This document shows, one piece after another, positions 12,593 to 21,236 of a stretch of DNA of 39,308 nucleotides; position 1 is the first letter of the stretch, and each line of letters starts with the position of its first letter. This DNA comes from a virus. The position numbers and the translations under genes were made by a program. The stretch is from the IMG/VR virus record IMGVR_UViG_3300049846_002207, positions 1 through 39,308 of that record; one strand, 5' to 3'. The notes under the pieces are model-generated. The model saw only the letters and a program-made list of their open reading frames with translations. It was not told the DNA's origin and did not search any database.

Positions 12593-15370
12593 TTAGTAGT
12601 TACCAGTTCTGACTATCGAAAAATAATTTAGAAACCCAGTGCTAGAAAATGTGGGCGTTGTGCCTGAATTTGCGCTGCGAATTGTAACCAAATCTCCAGC
12701 AAGTAAAGGAATACTATGCACTGATACTAGCGGGTAAAGAGTCCCATTCGCTCCGCCGGCGTTCTCGACGCCTGTATATACGTTTGTGCCATTTACATGA
12801 ATTGATACTGCGCCAAATTGCCCGGCTGTATAAGTTGCGGCTTGTGTGGTTTGCGCAGATATGGAATAGGTCCCGCTAGAAGGGACCGTATATGTACCCG
12901 ACGAGTAGGCATTATGGGTGTCTTTGACCTTCGTGCCAAATGTCGTCGTATTATATGAACTATTTAGCGTCCCAGTTGGTGGCGCACCTGTGTACAAAGC
13001 CGCCACAGTTTCGCTCGCTGCGATTTGGGATGGGCCTTGAACCTGAGTGACCATCAAATAAGAGTAAGTCGAAGTTCCGTCAATTGAGACAGTACTTACT
13101 GAATGGTTGGCCGTTGATGTTACGACAAAGTAAAGAGTTGTTCCAGCGGTGAGGTATCTAACTCCATTTATGTTGTTTGTAACTAGAGCCCCAGCAGCAG
13201 CGCACCTTTGATCGTCGGCTAGCAATACAGTACCGCCAACTGAACTTGTAGTTACAAGAAGCGTATAAGTTGCGCCGCTCGACATATTCGCGCCAGTCCA
13301 AAGAGCTTTTCCCCTAAGTTCATAATAACCATTCACAGGAATAGTTACGATGTTCCCAGAAATCATTCCATGAGTGTCGTGTATTGTTGTGTCTAAAGGA
13401 ATTTGCTGTCTAGCTGCATTTGAATTGTAAGTTGTTCCGCCAGTATCGTGACCATGGCAAGAAATAACCCTGGTGCTCGCATCGCTCGACACCACAACAC
13501 TTGATGACCAACCAGAAACCGGCGCCTCATAGCTGAAAGCGATTTGATCTCCAGTACCATATGCAACGGGAGTCGTCGCATTCCAAACTTGAGATACAAC
13601 TACATCGGTTAAAGTAAAAAACAAAACGCTAGTTGATGTTGATGGCTGTACTGCTCCGTTATAATGTACACCAGCCGATGAATCGTAAAACCTCGCTCCG
13701 GCCACAGAATAAGACGCAGTCCAATTTGTAGTATTCAGAGTAACACCAGATGGAGTACTAGCAGCTAAGTTTCCAGTAATTGCAGAGGTTGACCCAAGCG
13801 TGATAACGCCTCGAACGAAAATTTTATCTCCCCTTTTGCTCCAATACCCGGCCACGCTTCCATTTCCGACTGTGAAGTTAGTTATTGTAGGAGTGTACGC
13901 AGTTTCGTCGGTCACTGGTGATCCATATAGCTTAGCTTGCGGACCCAGACTCCAATTATCGAACCGAATTGTATAAGCCGTCGCAGTAGTCGTCGAAACG
14001 TGAGCGATCAAACGATATGAGGTTGACGAGCTTGAAGTTTGAAACTCAAAAGCAAACTTCTCAACGATGCTTGAATTTTTGAGTTTGTATGGAGCTGGCT
14101 GAATCAGAGTTGAGTTAGTTACATCGTATATCCAGAATTGTAGATCATCATCTGCGTATGTCCCAGATGCGATAAGATATTCAAAGCTACATTGTAAAAC
14201 TTTTCCCTTATCAGATGCATCGATCGTAAAATCATAACTAAAGCCCTCGCCCTGTCTGTCAGCGGCGTCGTGAGTAAAAAGAAAATTCGACGTGCCTCGT
14301 AGGCTAGAGTCAGTTGATATAGCATAAGTGACGCCCGGACTTCCCCCGGTGCCATTCACAGGAGTACTGCTCGCGCCGTCATCGTATGTTACCCAAACGC
14401 CAATCGCAGTCCCATCTGCAGCATCTATGTAATTGATGCCACCACTGCCAGAGCCACCGCTACCAAGCTCGCGCTCGACTCCGAGAGAATCTAACTCGTA
14501 AAATCCACCAGACTTTGCGTATAGTTTTCTATAACCACTCGCTGGAGTCGACGGAGTTGAACCCTCCTCCTCAAATGTCGGAGCAGCTGTGAAAGTCTTA
14601 ATACCAGAGATTGTCTGAGTTGTGCCTGCAGTTAAAATTTCAGATTCAGATCCAGATGCCCCGCACTTCCATTTAGATGCTAATGCGTTCTCATGCAATA
14701 GCGTTGCGTTGGTTGCAGTTCTCTCAACCGTCAATCCAGCGCCCTCTGAGCTTGCATCGTTACCGCCGTTATTGATGGTAATGTTAACGTCCTCAACATC
14801 AAGAGTCGCAGTGTTAAGCGTTGTAGTTGTGCCGTTAACTGTTAGGTCTCCAGTTATAACAACATCATTCGCAAAAGTTTTATTGCCTGCAAAAGTTTGA
14901 GTAGTAGTCGACACGCCACCTGGATTCGTTGCATCAGCAGGCTGTAAAGTCAGAGCCTGTCCAGTTATAGAAGCACCGCTTGCATTAGGAGACGATCCAA
15001 ATGTTGAAACTGTCACGTCTCCAGTATTCGTCCCAGACAAGTTCGCGGCGCTCATATTGCCGGTGGCAATAATAGTCCCGCCGCCGTAAATGTTTTTCTC
15101 AACACCTAATCCGCCCTCAAGGATAACTGATCCAGTGTCTTTACTCGTGCTCTGAGTTGTGTCAGCGCATCCGATTGTACCACCGACGTTTAGATTTTTC
15201 TCAATCCCAACTCCGCCCTCTGTGATAATAGCACCAGTGTCTTTACTTGTGCTCTGAGTTGTATTTGAAAAAGTTGTCGCAGCTACCGTCGATGTCGTTG
15301 AATCTGTACGAGAGACGAATGCGTTATTGAAAGAAGTTTGGTTGGCTAATTGCCCATTTGTTACTGAGAT
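12593..15370 (-). CDS. Tail fibre, probable AUC start
   Basis: A fibre of 925 residues if read from ATC 15370. GGAGG lies exactly seven bases before that ATC, and the protein then begins SVTNGQLANQTSFNNAFVSR, a typical fibre N-terminus. The first ATG is 105 codons later. Residues 37-104 carry two 34-residue repeats (TTQSTSKDTG... EGGVGIEKNLNVGG), a shaft pattern. The middle and C-terminal parts are beta-sandwich domains rich in Thr/Ser/Gly. It follows the tail-tip gene, so it is likely the receptor-binding side fibre. Confidence 0.8.
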   Translation of the reverse strand: MSVTNGQLANQTSFNNAFVSRTDSTTSTVAATTFSNTTQSTSKDTGAIITEGGVGIEKNLNVGGTIGCADTTQSTSKDTGSVILEGGLGVEKNIYGGGTIIATGNMSAANLSGTNTGDVTVSTFGSSPNASGASITGQALTLQPADATNPGGVSTTTQTFAGNKTFANDVVITGDLTVNGTTTTLNTATLDVEDVNITINNGGNDASSEGAGLTVERTATNATLLHENALASKWKCGASGSESEILTAGTTQTISGIKTFTAAPTFEEEGSTPSTPASGYRKLYAKSGGFYELDSLGVERELGSGGSGSGGINYIDAADGTAIGVWVTYDDGASSTPVNGTGGSPGVTYAISTDSSLRGTSNFLFTHDAADRQGEGFSYDFTIDASDKGKVLQCSFEYLIASGTYADDDLQFWIYDVTNSTLIQPAPYKLKNSSIVEKFAFEFQTSSSSTSYRLIAHVSTTTATAYTIRFDNWSLGPQAKLYGSPVTDETAYTPTITNFTVGNGSVAGYWSKRGDKIFVRGVITLGSTSAITGNLAASTPSGVTLNTTNWTASYSVAGARFYDSSAGVHYNGAVQPSTSTSVLFFTLTDVVVSQVWNATTPVAYGTGDQIAFSYEAPVSGWSSSVVVSSDASTRVISCHGHDTGGTTYNSNAARQQIPLDTTIHDTHGMISGNIVTIPVNGYYELRGKALWTGANMSSGATYTLLVTTSSVGGTVLLADDQRCAAAGALVTNNINGVRYLTAGTTLYFVVTSTANHSVSTVSIDGTSTYSYLMVTQVQGPSQIAASETVAALYTGAPPTGTLNSSYNTTTFGTKVKDTHNAYSSGTYTVPSSGTYSISAQTTQAATYTAGQFGAVSIHVNGTNVYTGVENAGGANGTLYPLVSVHSIPLLAGDLVTIRSANSGTTPTFSSTGFLNYFSIVRTGNY

Positions 15371-15399
15371 AGCGCAGCCTCCAGGTTATAAAAATACAT
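15361..15399 (-). other. 12-codon upstream ORF overlapping the fibre start
   Basis: ATG 15399 with GGAG six bases ahead reads MYFYNLEAALSQ and stops at 15361-15363, a few bases past the ATC start of the fibre in another frame. It could be a leader peptide that brings ribosomes to the weak AUC start. Alternatively it is the true N-terminus joined to the fibre by a -1 frameshift or by a sequence error. Confidence 0.45.
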
Positions 15400-15402
15400 A
15401 GT

Positions 15403-16185
15403 CTACTCCGTTATAACTTTAAATTTTAAAATCCCAGAATCATAATATCCAGGCAGACCTTTATCATAAAGCTCTTTCAGTCTATAACCAGACCCGTCTG
15501 ATTCAATATCGGTGCTTTCTAAGATTAATTTTTCATAGGTGTCCCTATCATTTATATTCGCCATATATTCGATAGGTCTTTTTTCAACACAATGATCGAG
15601 AAATGCTCTAACATTCGTTAGCGCACTTGTGTCTGTTTTTAATTTCTGCCCAGTCGGTTGTCTGATTTCAGTGATATATTTAAGCGAGCACTCTAGGAAT
15701 CTTTCTTCTCCAAAGCTCTGCACGCTCACTTTGTTACCACTCGCTGATTTTGTCACAACAGCATTAAGCGCACGCTTATTGTTTTGCGTGGCAACGTGAT
15801 CCTGTAAAGTAAACTGTGGCTCGAAATATGATCCACTAGCAGACGCACCTACAACTGATGTTGTGGCTAAAGAATCAGCTGCAGTAATACCAGCCAGTGA
15901 GCAGATATTTTGACTCGCATTAACGCCTGTCGATCCAAGAAAATCGAAAGCACTGCTACCTGAAATTGTGATGATTCTCGTCGTGCGATTTACGCTGCAT
16001 GTATAAGTATAAGATCCGACATCATTCATCGCCTCGGCTATCAGTTCGCAGTATCTTGTCAGAGTATAAGACCCAACTGGCAACGATGCTGCGTATGTCG
16101 TCGCGCCCTCTTTGAAATCGATATACTTATTTTCACTCGTGACGATATGCCCATAATAAAATATCGAATATGTCGTTAAACTCAT
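15403..16185 (-). CDS. Distal tail / tail-tip structural protein
   Basis: A 260-residue protein directly after the tape measure, overlapping it by four bases (ATGA) with AGGAG just ahead. The N-terminal half is beta-rich with an inserted region (YCELIAEAMNDVGSYTYTCS) seen in several virion proteins of this style; the C-terminal half is more helical and charged. Its location is where distal-tail (Dit) or tail-tip adaptor proteins are normally encoded. No motif proves the family. Confidence 0.65.
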   Translation of the reverse strand: MSLTTYSIFYYGHIVTSENKYIDFKEGATTYAASLPVGSYTLTRYCELIAEAMNDVGSYTYTCSVNRTTRIITISGSSAFDFLGSTGVNASQNICSLAGITAADSLATTSVVGASASGSYFEPQFTLQDHVATQNNKRALNAVVTKSASGNKVSVQSFGEERFLECSLKYITEIRQPTGQKLKTDTSALTNVRAFLDHCVEKRPIEYMANINDRDTYEKLILESTDIESDGSGYRLKELYDKGLPGYYDSGILKFKVITE

Positions 16186-18047
16186 GTGGCTCCTATCACG
16201 CGTGCGCCTTGCGTATCAAAAGCTTCTTGCAAAATATCGACGATTTCAAGTCCGGTCTGTCTGCGATCGAGCACGTTGCCCTCGATAGTTACATTAATCG
16301 CCGGTTTTGGCTCCGCAACAGCAGCATTCTCATCGATCTCTGTCGTCTGACTTGGCGCTGTCGCAACGCCTCCGCCCGTATCTCCGCCGACTCCGCCACC
16401 TGCGCCAACTGCTCCGCCCGCCCCGCCGCCTGCAGATGCCGCAAGAATTCCCCCGAATGTTGCAAGTGCAGCGCCCGCTGCGATCAAAGGCCCACCAGAT
16501 CCAAAACCGGCAAAGCTCTGCGCGATACCTTGCAAAATAAATCCTGTACCTAATTGCACTAATGCATTTCCAAACGCCTGCAAAAGCGTTTTTCCAAATG
16601 CTTCAAGCGCATTTTCTCCACTCACAATAGCCTGACCAAATGATGCAAAAGCCTGCCCTGCAGCTTGTCCAACACCTTGAAGCATCGCCTTGCCCATGGC
16701 TTTAAAGTTAGCCGATGCATTGGCTCTTAACTCCGCAGCTGCCTCAACTATTCCATCAGCGACTAGAGAAAACGCACCTGCAACGCCTACATATGAATTT
16801 TTTATCTCCTCATTGTCTTGCTTAATTTGATCTTTGAGCGCGTTGCTTGTTCCTTTAACTTCGTTAAGCTTCGCGATAAATCCATCAATGCCAGCATTGA
16901 TTTTGCTAGATACTTCTGGATTGAAAATATCACTAAATGCTTGCTGTGTATTTTGAGAAGTCTCAAGCAAAACCTGCCCAGTCGCATTTGAGATCTCACG
17001 CATTGTTGTCGTGATCCCGTCAAGTGCGTTAATACCAAACTTCTTTAAGACTCCATTTACTAACTCAAGCCCGCGAGTAATGTTTTCGACAATAATAAAA
17101 CCAAGACCCTCGAAGGCCTGCTTAACAAAACTAAATAGAAATCTAAATCCGTTATAAAGCCCTTCGACTGCAGGCAAAACAACGCCTGTTATTGCCCGGC
17201 CAAAAGAGATTGCATCAATAACAAATTGATCGAAACTAAGCTGACTTAATCCCTCAAGTTTATCCGCAATTGCTCCAAAGCCATCAGCTATTAAGCTAAT
17301 AGCCTTCCGAATAACCGGAGAGTTAGTTATTAGCTGACCTATGTTTTCAAATATATTTCCAAACTGAATATTTAGCTTATTTAAAGCGCCGTCCAAAGTG
17401 TTAGAGCTTTGCTCAGCTAAGCCGCCGAATCTGTCCTCGATAAGCTTTAATGTCGCAGCAAATCTTTCATTCTTTGGAATATTTTGATCAAGCTTAATGC
17501 CGTATCTGCCAAGTACTTCCGTGTTCCCGGCAGCGGCCTTGGAAATTAGCTCAAAACCAGTGGAAGCATCCTTGCCTAAAGCTGCAGCAAGATTCAAAGA
17601 AGCTTGAGTGGCCCTCTCTAAACCGTCACCGCTTAGCTTTCCAATAGTCACGAGCAGTTTTGCACCTTCCAAGGTAACGCTCTTTGAAACTCCGAGAGTC
17701 CTCTCTAAAGACTCCGAATATTCAACAAATCTTGACGAAGCGGCCTGAGTGAAATTTCCAGTTGAAAATAAAGCCGCATTAAATGAGTTAATAACTCGCT
17801 CGCCCTCGCGAGCTTCATCGATAGCTTTCTTAAGGCCAAGCGCCGCAAGGCCTGCGCCAACAGCTGCAACAGCTGCAGAAAATTTTAAAACACTCGAGCT
17901 TATTTTTGAAAAATCAAAGCCCTTTTCAAATTCTTTTCCAGCGTTTCTAGCTGTCTTTTCAGCCTCTCGCTCTATTCTTATAAATGATTTTTTTATCGAT
18001 CCGTCGTCTAAGACGACCTCTACGGGTATTTGAATTGTATCAGCCAC
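16182..18047 (-). CDS. Tape measure protein
   Basis: A 621-residue protein: charged N-terminal coiled coil (IRIEREAEKTARNAGKEFEK), hydrophobic Ala/Gly-rich helices, a long helical middle, and a Gly/Ala-rich hydrophobic C-terminal region (GGAGGAVGAGGGVGG). This is the standard tail tape measure plan, which sets tail length and may enter the host membrane. At roughly 1.5 angstrom per residue this implies a siphovirus tail near 90 nm, an inference. It follows the G/GT chaperone gene, as expected, overlapping it by eight bases. Confidence 0.9.
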   Translation of the reverse strand: MADTIQIPVEVVLDDGSIKKSFIRIEREAEKTARNAGKEFEKGFDFSKISSSVLKFSAAVAAVGAGLAALGLKKAIDEAREGERVINSFNAALFSTGNFTQAASSRFVEYSESLERTLGVSKSVTLEGAKLLVTIGKLSGDGLERATQASLNLAAALGKDASTGFELISKAAAGNTEVLGRYGIKLDQNIPKNERFAATLKLIEDRFGGLAEQSSNTLDGALNKLNIQFGNIFENIGQLITNSPVIRKAISLIADGFGAIADKLEGLSQLSFDQFVIDAISFGRAITGVVLPAVEGLYNGFRFLFSFVKQAFEGLGFIIVENITRGLELVNGVLKKFGINALDGITTTMREISNATGQVLLETSQNTQQAFSDIFNPEVSSKINAGIDGFIAKLNEVKGTSNALKDQIKQDNEEIKNSYVGVAGAFSLVADGIVEAAAELRANASANFKAMGKAMLQGVGQAAGQAFASFGQAIVSGENALEAFGKTLLQAFGNALVQLGTGFILQGIAQSFAGFGSGGPLIAAGAALATFGGILAASAGGGAGGAVGAGGGVGGDTGGGVATAPSQTTEIDENAAVAEPKPAINVTIEGNVLDRRQTGLEIVDILQEAFDTQGARVIGAT

Positions 18048-18333
18048 CTAAGCCCCCGCCTGTGTTCTTAATATAGTCTTCTAATGTGATAGATTGTTGT
18101 ACTGGATAAGCGTCTCTGTGAAGTTTACGGTGAAGACTTGATCTCTTATCCTTTTTTAAATTTGGCCAGTCTTGGATTGTTAATTGTTTAAGCATTTCTT
18201 GAGCCTCAATCCTAGTTATAAGCTGCCAGTATTTTTCGACCTCATCTGTGTCAAACCCCTCAACAATTTGAGGGGTCCATCCATAAAAATAACAGAGCTT
18301 AGCCAACTTAAAATCAAATTCGTCAACTAACTT
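18040..18333 (-). CDS. Tail assembly chaperone, frameshift extension (GT-like)
   Basis: This frame is reached by a -1 slip on the A8 run: join 18572-18333 with 18333-18040, 177 residues in all. The codons after the slip read KLVDEFDFKLAKLCYFYGWT without a stop and continue to the 18040 end, so the frame is coding upstream of any start codon. A TTG at 18306 exists but lacks a ribosome site, and starting there would lose nine clearly coding residues. In lambda the GT form recruits tail tube protein to the tape measure. Confidence 0.85.
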   Translation of the reverse strand, partial: KLVDEFDFKLAKLCYFYGWTPQIVEGFDTDEVEKYWQLITRIEAQEMLKQLTIQDWPNLKKDKRSSLHRKLHRDAYPVQQSITLEDYIKNTGGGLGG

Positions 18334-18572
18334 TTTTTTGGAGTCAAGTATTCAAAAAGGCCGACAACGTGATCAGCCTCCATGCCCTCAACTACTTCTT
18401 TCGGAATACCAAGACCATTTAAGTAATCGCACATCACTTCATAGATCTCGTCTTCTTTTTTGTCTTTCATCTTTCTCGTGAAATCACGAGTTAAGGCAAA
18501 AGTAGGTTTCTTTACCAAGTACTCTTGCCCATAAATTCTAACCTTAATCGGCTCGCTCTTAACAAAATCCAT
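18327..18572 (-). CDS. Tail assembly chaperone, short form (G-like)
   Basis: An 81-residue protein between the tail tube and tape measure genes, where the lambda gpG equivalent is expected. It ends FEYLTPKKS at TAG 18327. Codons 79-80 are AAA AAA inside a run of eight A (18339-18332 on this strand). Most ribosomes stop here, making the short form that coats the tape measure during tail assembly. Sequence similarity to gpG itself is not visible; the assignment rests on position, size and the slippery site. Confidence 0.85.
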   Translation of the reverse strand: MDFVKSEPIKVRIYGQEYLVKKPTFALTRDFTRKMKDKKEDEIYEVMCDYLNGLGIPKEVVEGMEADHVVGLFEYLTPKKS

Positions 18573-18576
18573 TCAA

Positions 18577-19500
18577 TTAACCACCCACAACAGACTGAGA
18601 ATAATCACCGATGCAAATAATGTTTGCGCGTGTTGATTTAGATGAATCAGGGTAGCACTTGAAAGTTAGAGGCAATGTAACAGGAGCTTCACCTGACAAA
18701 GTCAAACCTTCCAAGATTGGGATAGCTTTCCAAGCAGTGATGTCCAGAGACTTATCTGCAGAAAGCAATCGCTTAGGGTGAATGTTCAATTGTGTTGCGA
18801 ATGTCAGCAAGTTTTTAAAATCTCTCGCTTGACCGATACCAAGAACCTCTGTGCCAGCTGATCCAACTGGGATCATTGAGCCTTGAGTCTTTGTCAAAAC
18901 TTTCTTCAATTTTGCGAAAGTAGTCTCAAGCATTGTCAATGTGACAGTAACTTCCTCAAGCCCGTTAACAAATTCAACGACTGGAGTGACGCCTGATTCA
19001 TGGCAAGAAACTGGAACTGTGCTTTGAGAGAAAGCGATTTCAATTTCGCCCTCTAAGCATCCAAGCTCATCGTCGTTATCGCCAAGAGTTGATGTTGAAA
19101 ATGCGAATCCAGATCCACCAGATGAAGGATCATGTGCTTCTGGTGCATAACCGTAGTTGGCATCAGTGATAGTTACTACGTTGCCAGATGCACTTGCTCC
19201 GAAGTCAGCACTCGCATCGATAGCAGATGCAACAGCAGTCGCAACAGATGCCGCCGTGGCATTCGCGGAAATATCCACCTCAATGGCAGTAAATCCAGCC
19301 GGGGCGGGTGCTACCCCTCCGTTCGCTACATCGATCCATACGTAGTACTTAGAACCGTCAGCAGCGTATAAGAAAAAGTATTTGTTATTCAAGGCAGACG
19401 AAACATCCGCGATTGTTGTAACTGTTTGAACCTGATATGCGTCAACTCCGAAAGTGACGATACTTGGCTCCACTCTGATATTGGCTGAATTTCCTGCCAT
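18577..19500 (-). CDS. Major tail tube protein
   Basis: A 307-residue protein upstream of the chaperone. Residues 40-125 look like an inserted domain (YYVWIDVANGGVAPAPAGFT, then GNVVTITDANYG) that is frequent in phage structural proteins; the rest carries the alternating strands of a tube protein with a helix near LETTFAKLKKVL. The final part is a smooth beta region ending DYSQSVVGG. Size and gene order support major tail protein. Confidence 0.8.
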   Translation of the reverse strand: MAGNSANIRVEPSIVTFGVDAYQVQTVTTIADVSSALNNKYFFLYAADGSKYYVWIDVANGGVAPAPAGFTAIEVDISANATAASVATAVASAIDASADFGASASGNVVTITDANYGYAPEAHDPSSGGSGFAFSTSTLGDNDDELGCLEGEIEIAFSQSTVPVSCHESGVTPVVEFVNGLEEVTVTLTMLETTFAKLKKVLTKTQGSMIPVGSAGTEVLGIGQARDFKNLLTFATQLNIHPKRLLSADKSLDITAWKAIPILEGLTLSGEAPVTLPLTFKCYPDSSKSTRANIICIGDYSQSVVGG

Positions 19501-19517
19501 GTTTTTTCTCCTATTAG

Positions 19518-19970
19518 TTAAGTTAAGTTCTCAAAATACTCTATCGAAATTAGTCCAGTTGTGTACATAAATCTGTCTGACTCTGTCTCGACGTAATTTA
19601 TGCCATTATCACTATCAAATTTTACGACTCTGTTGCCGTTTGTCAAACTCGTATTTTCATGGAAATCTTTAATCAAAAGAAACATATCCTCTAAGATCTG
19701 CTTCTCTGTCGTCGCCTTAGCCGAAGCATTCGTCTCTAGGGCTGCATATCGCCTTGTAATGCTAACCTGGAATGTCCTCTGAATCGAAATACAGCCAGAC
19801 ATTGGTCGACCAGTATTAGTCGCAGATCCGATGCCGAGGCCATACCCAATTCGCAAAAATGTCGAAGGATTTTCCTCAAGCTTATATGGATTCGATAATC
19901 GATAATGCCCTGTTAAAACAGCTTCAATCCTGGTTATTAATGCATCGTAAACCGTTGAAACTTCACTCAT
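19518..19970 (-). CDS. Tail terminator / completion protein
   Basis: A 150-residue protein between connector and tube genes, the usual place for the tail terminator (lambda gpU type). It begins with a helix (TVYDALITRIEAVLTGHYRL) and continues with strands (ISIQRTFQVSITRRYA) and another helix (TEKQILEDMFLLIKDF), the alpha/beta plan of that family. ATGA overlap with the connector stop at 19967-19970. Confidence 0.7.
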   Translation of the reverse strand: MSEVSTVYDALITRIEAVLTGHYRLSNPYKLEENPSTFLRIGYGLGIGSATNTGRPMSGCISIQRTFQVSITRRYAALETNASAKATTEKQILEDMFLLIKDFHENTSLTNGNRVVKFDSDNGINYVETESDRFMYTTGLISIEYFENLT

Positions 19971-20806
19971 CGGTATAACCCACCAAGTCTTGATTTTTCA
20001 AACAGATCCAAATGGCCATTTTCGTTAACGTCGTATGAAGCCATAATGCTATCCATTTCTCGACGATAATCAACAATGGCCTTCTCCCTTAGAGCAGCGT
20101 AATCATTACCAAGCGCACGCATGATAATCTCAGCACACTTGTGCACAGATGCCCGCTCTAACTCCTCTGGATTCATGATCTGATCTGGAGTCCAGATATG
20201 ATCTCGCTTGATAAGCTCTGCAATTATCTCCTCTGATCCAAGTATATGCTGCTCGTGCCAGTTAGTTTTTCCAGTAGAGAATGCGTCTAAAATATCACTT
20301 CTCGTTAGATCTGGATAATAAGCCGCAAGAGCTGTGTCTGCAGAAAACTTGTGACCAATGTAATTTAGAATGGTGCCAGCCGTTAAGCTTGCGCTCCAAG
20401 ACAGTCTGGCCCAATATTTGTTATATATTTTCAAAGTCGAAAGCGCCGGAATATCCTCGCTCGATTGCTCCAAACACCATGTTTCATAGCGATCTGTCGA
20501 CCAACGAATAATGCCGTCTTGAGCAAGGCTAGCCCCTCCAGACGATGTTTCATCGATTACATCAACAGCTGCATTCCAAGAATCACCGTCCCAAATATCA
20601 ACTGACACAGTCGAAGCAACAGCGTTCGGTGTTGATCCGATGTCAAAATATCTATGCGTGAATGGCAAATCAGAGCCAATATAAAGATAATCATCAGTAA
20701 CCGCATAAGCGAAAGTCACAGTCTGAGCAAAATAATCGTTTAAGCTCTTTGACACATCGATTAGCGTTGTGTTGTCCTCCCAAATTATACGGTTATTGAT
20801 CAGCAT
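19967..20806 (-). CDS. Head-tail connector/adaptor with C-terminal EF-hand-like loop
   Basis: A 279-residue protein. The N-terminal 160 residues are beta-rich. Residues from about 175 onward are helical (YPDLTRSDILDAF..., EELERASVHKCAEIIMRALG) and resemble head-tail adaptor proteins of the gp6/DUF1320 type. The last residues carry DVNENGHLDLFE, which fits the calcium-binding EF-hand loop (Asp1, Asn3, Asn5, Gly6, Leu8, Asp9, Glu12). Only one loop is present, and calcium binding is unproven. Confidence 0.65.
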   Translation of the reverse strand: MLINNRIIWEDNTTLIDVSKSLNDYFAQTVTFAYAVTDDYLYIGSDLPFTHRYFDIGSTPNAVASTVSVDIWDGDSWNAAVDVIDETSSGGASLAQDGIIRWSTDRYETWCLEQSSEDIPALSTLKIYNKYWARLSWSASLTAGTILNYIGHKFSADTALAAYYPDLTRSDILDAFSTGKTNWHEQHILGSEEIIAELIKRDHIWTPDQIMNPEELERASVHKCAEIIMRALGNDYAALREKAIVDYRREMDSIMASYDVNENGHLDLFEKSRLGGLYR

Positions 20807-20816
20807 TTATAAACTC

Positions 20817-21236
20817 CTATAGTGTATTTAAAAATTGAACAATTATATCATAGTACTTTTGTATTCTCTCAGGCGTCACTATTTTACCAAAATGTTTAAC
20901 TGGAGTGTTCTTCAAAATAACAAGTTCCCTCAAAGCCTCTGGGTATTTACATTTATCAAGCTCATTGAAAACCGGACCATAAGCTAGGTCGGCCTTGTCT
21001 CTACCGCCATTTATAGCTGTGATCCCAAGCACGATGTTCTCAGCAATTAAATCGCGCTTTATCTTTTGATTAAAAGCCAGCATTTTCTCAGCCTTCATTA
21101 AAGCCAATGACATGCTTGGAGCTTGTTCGTTTCCTAGATAATCTCTTATCAAAGATGTCTGAACTTCATCAGAAAATCCTTTAATAAGAGACCGCAAGTG
21201 TTCAAGTGATGTAATTTCAATCCCGTTTAAAATCAT
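20817..21236 (-). CDS. Conserved-looking protein after the large fibre, possible fibre chaperone
   Basis: A 139-residue helical protein overlapping the large fibre gene by four bases (ATGA). It begins MILNGIEITSLEHLRSLIKG, has a long helical middle and an ITAINGGRDKADL loop. Proteins of this style occur right after fibre genes in other phages; a role in fibre folding or attachment is inferred from coupling only. No enzymatic motif. Confidence 0.6.
   Translation of the reverse strand: MILNGIEITSLEHLRSLIKGFSDEVQTSLIRDYLGNEQAPSMSLALMKAEKMLAFNQKIKRDLIAENIVLGITAINGGRDKADLAYGPVFNELDKCKYPEALRELVILKNTPVKHFGKIVTPERIQKYYDIIVQFLNTL

Noticed and set aside
7495-15055. Several (+) and (-) ORFs of 60-100 codons inside the hub and fibre genes
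   Set aside because: All are out-of-frame shadows of long structural genes, without ribosome sites or known motifs.
18040-18306. Independent 88-codon gene starting at TTG 18306
   Set aside because: Coding signal continues upstream to the A8 slip site; it fits the chaperone extension instead.
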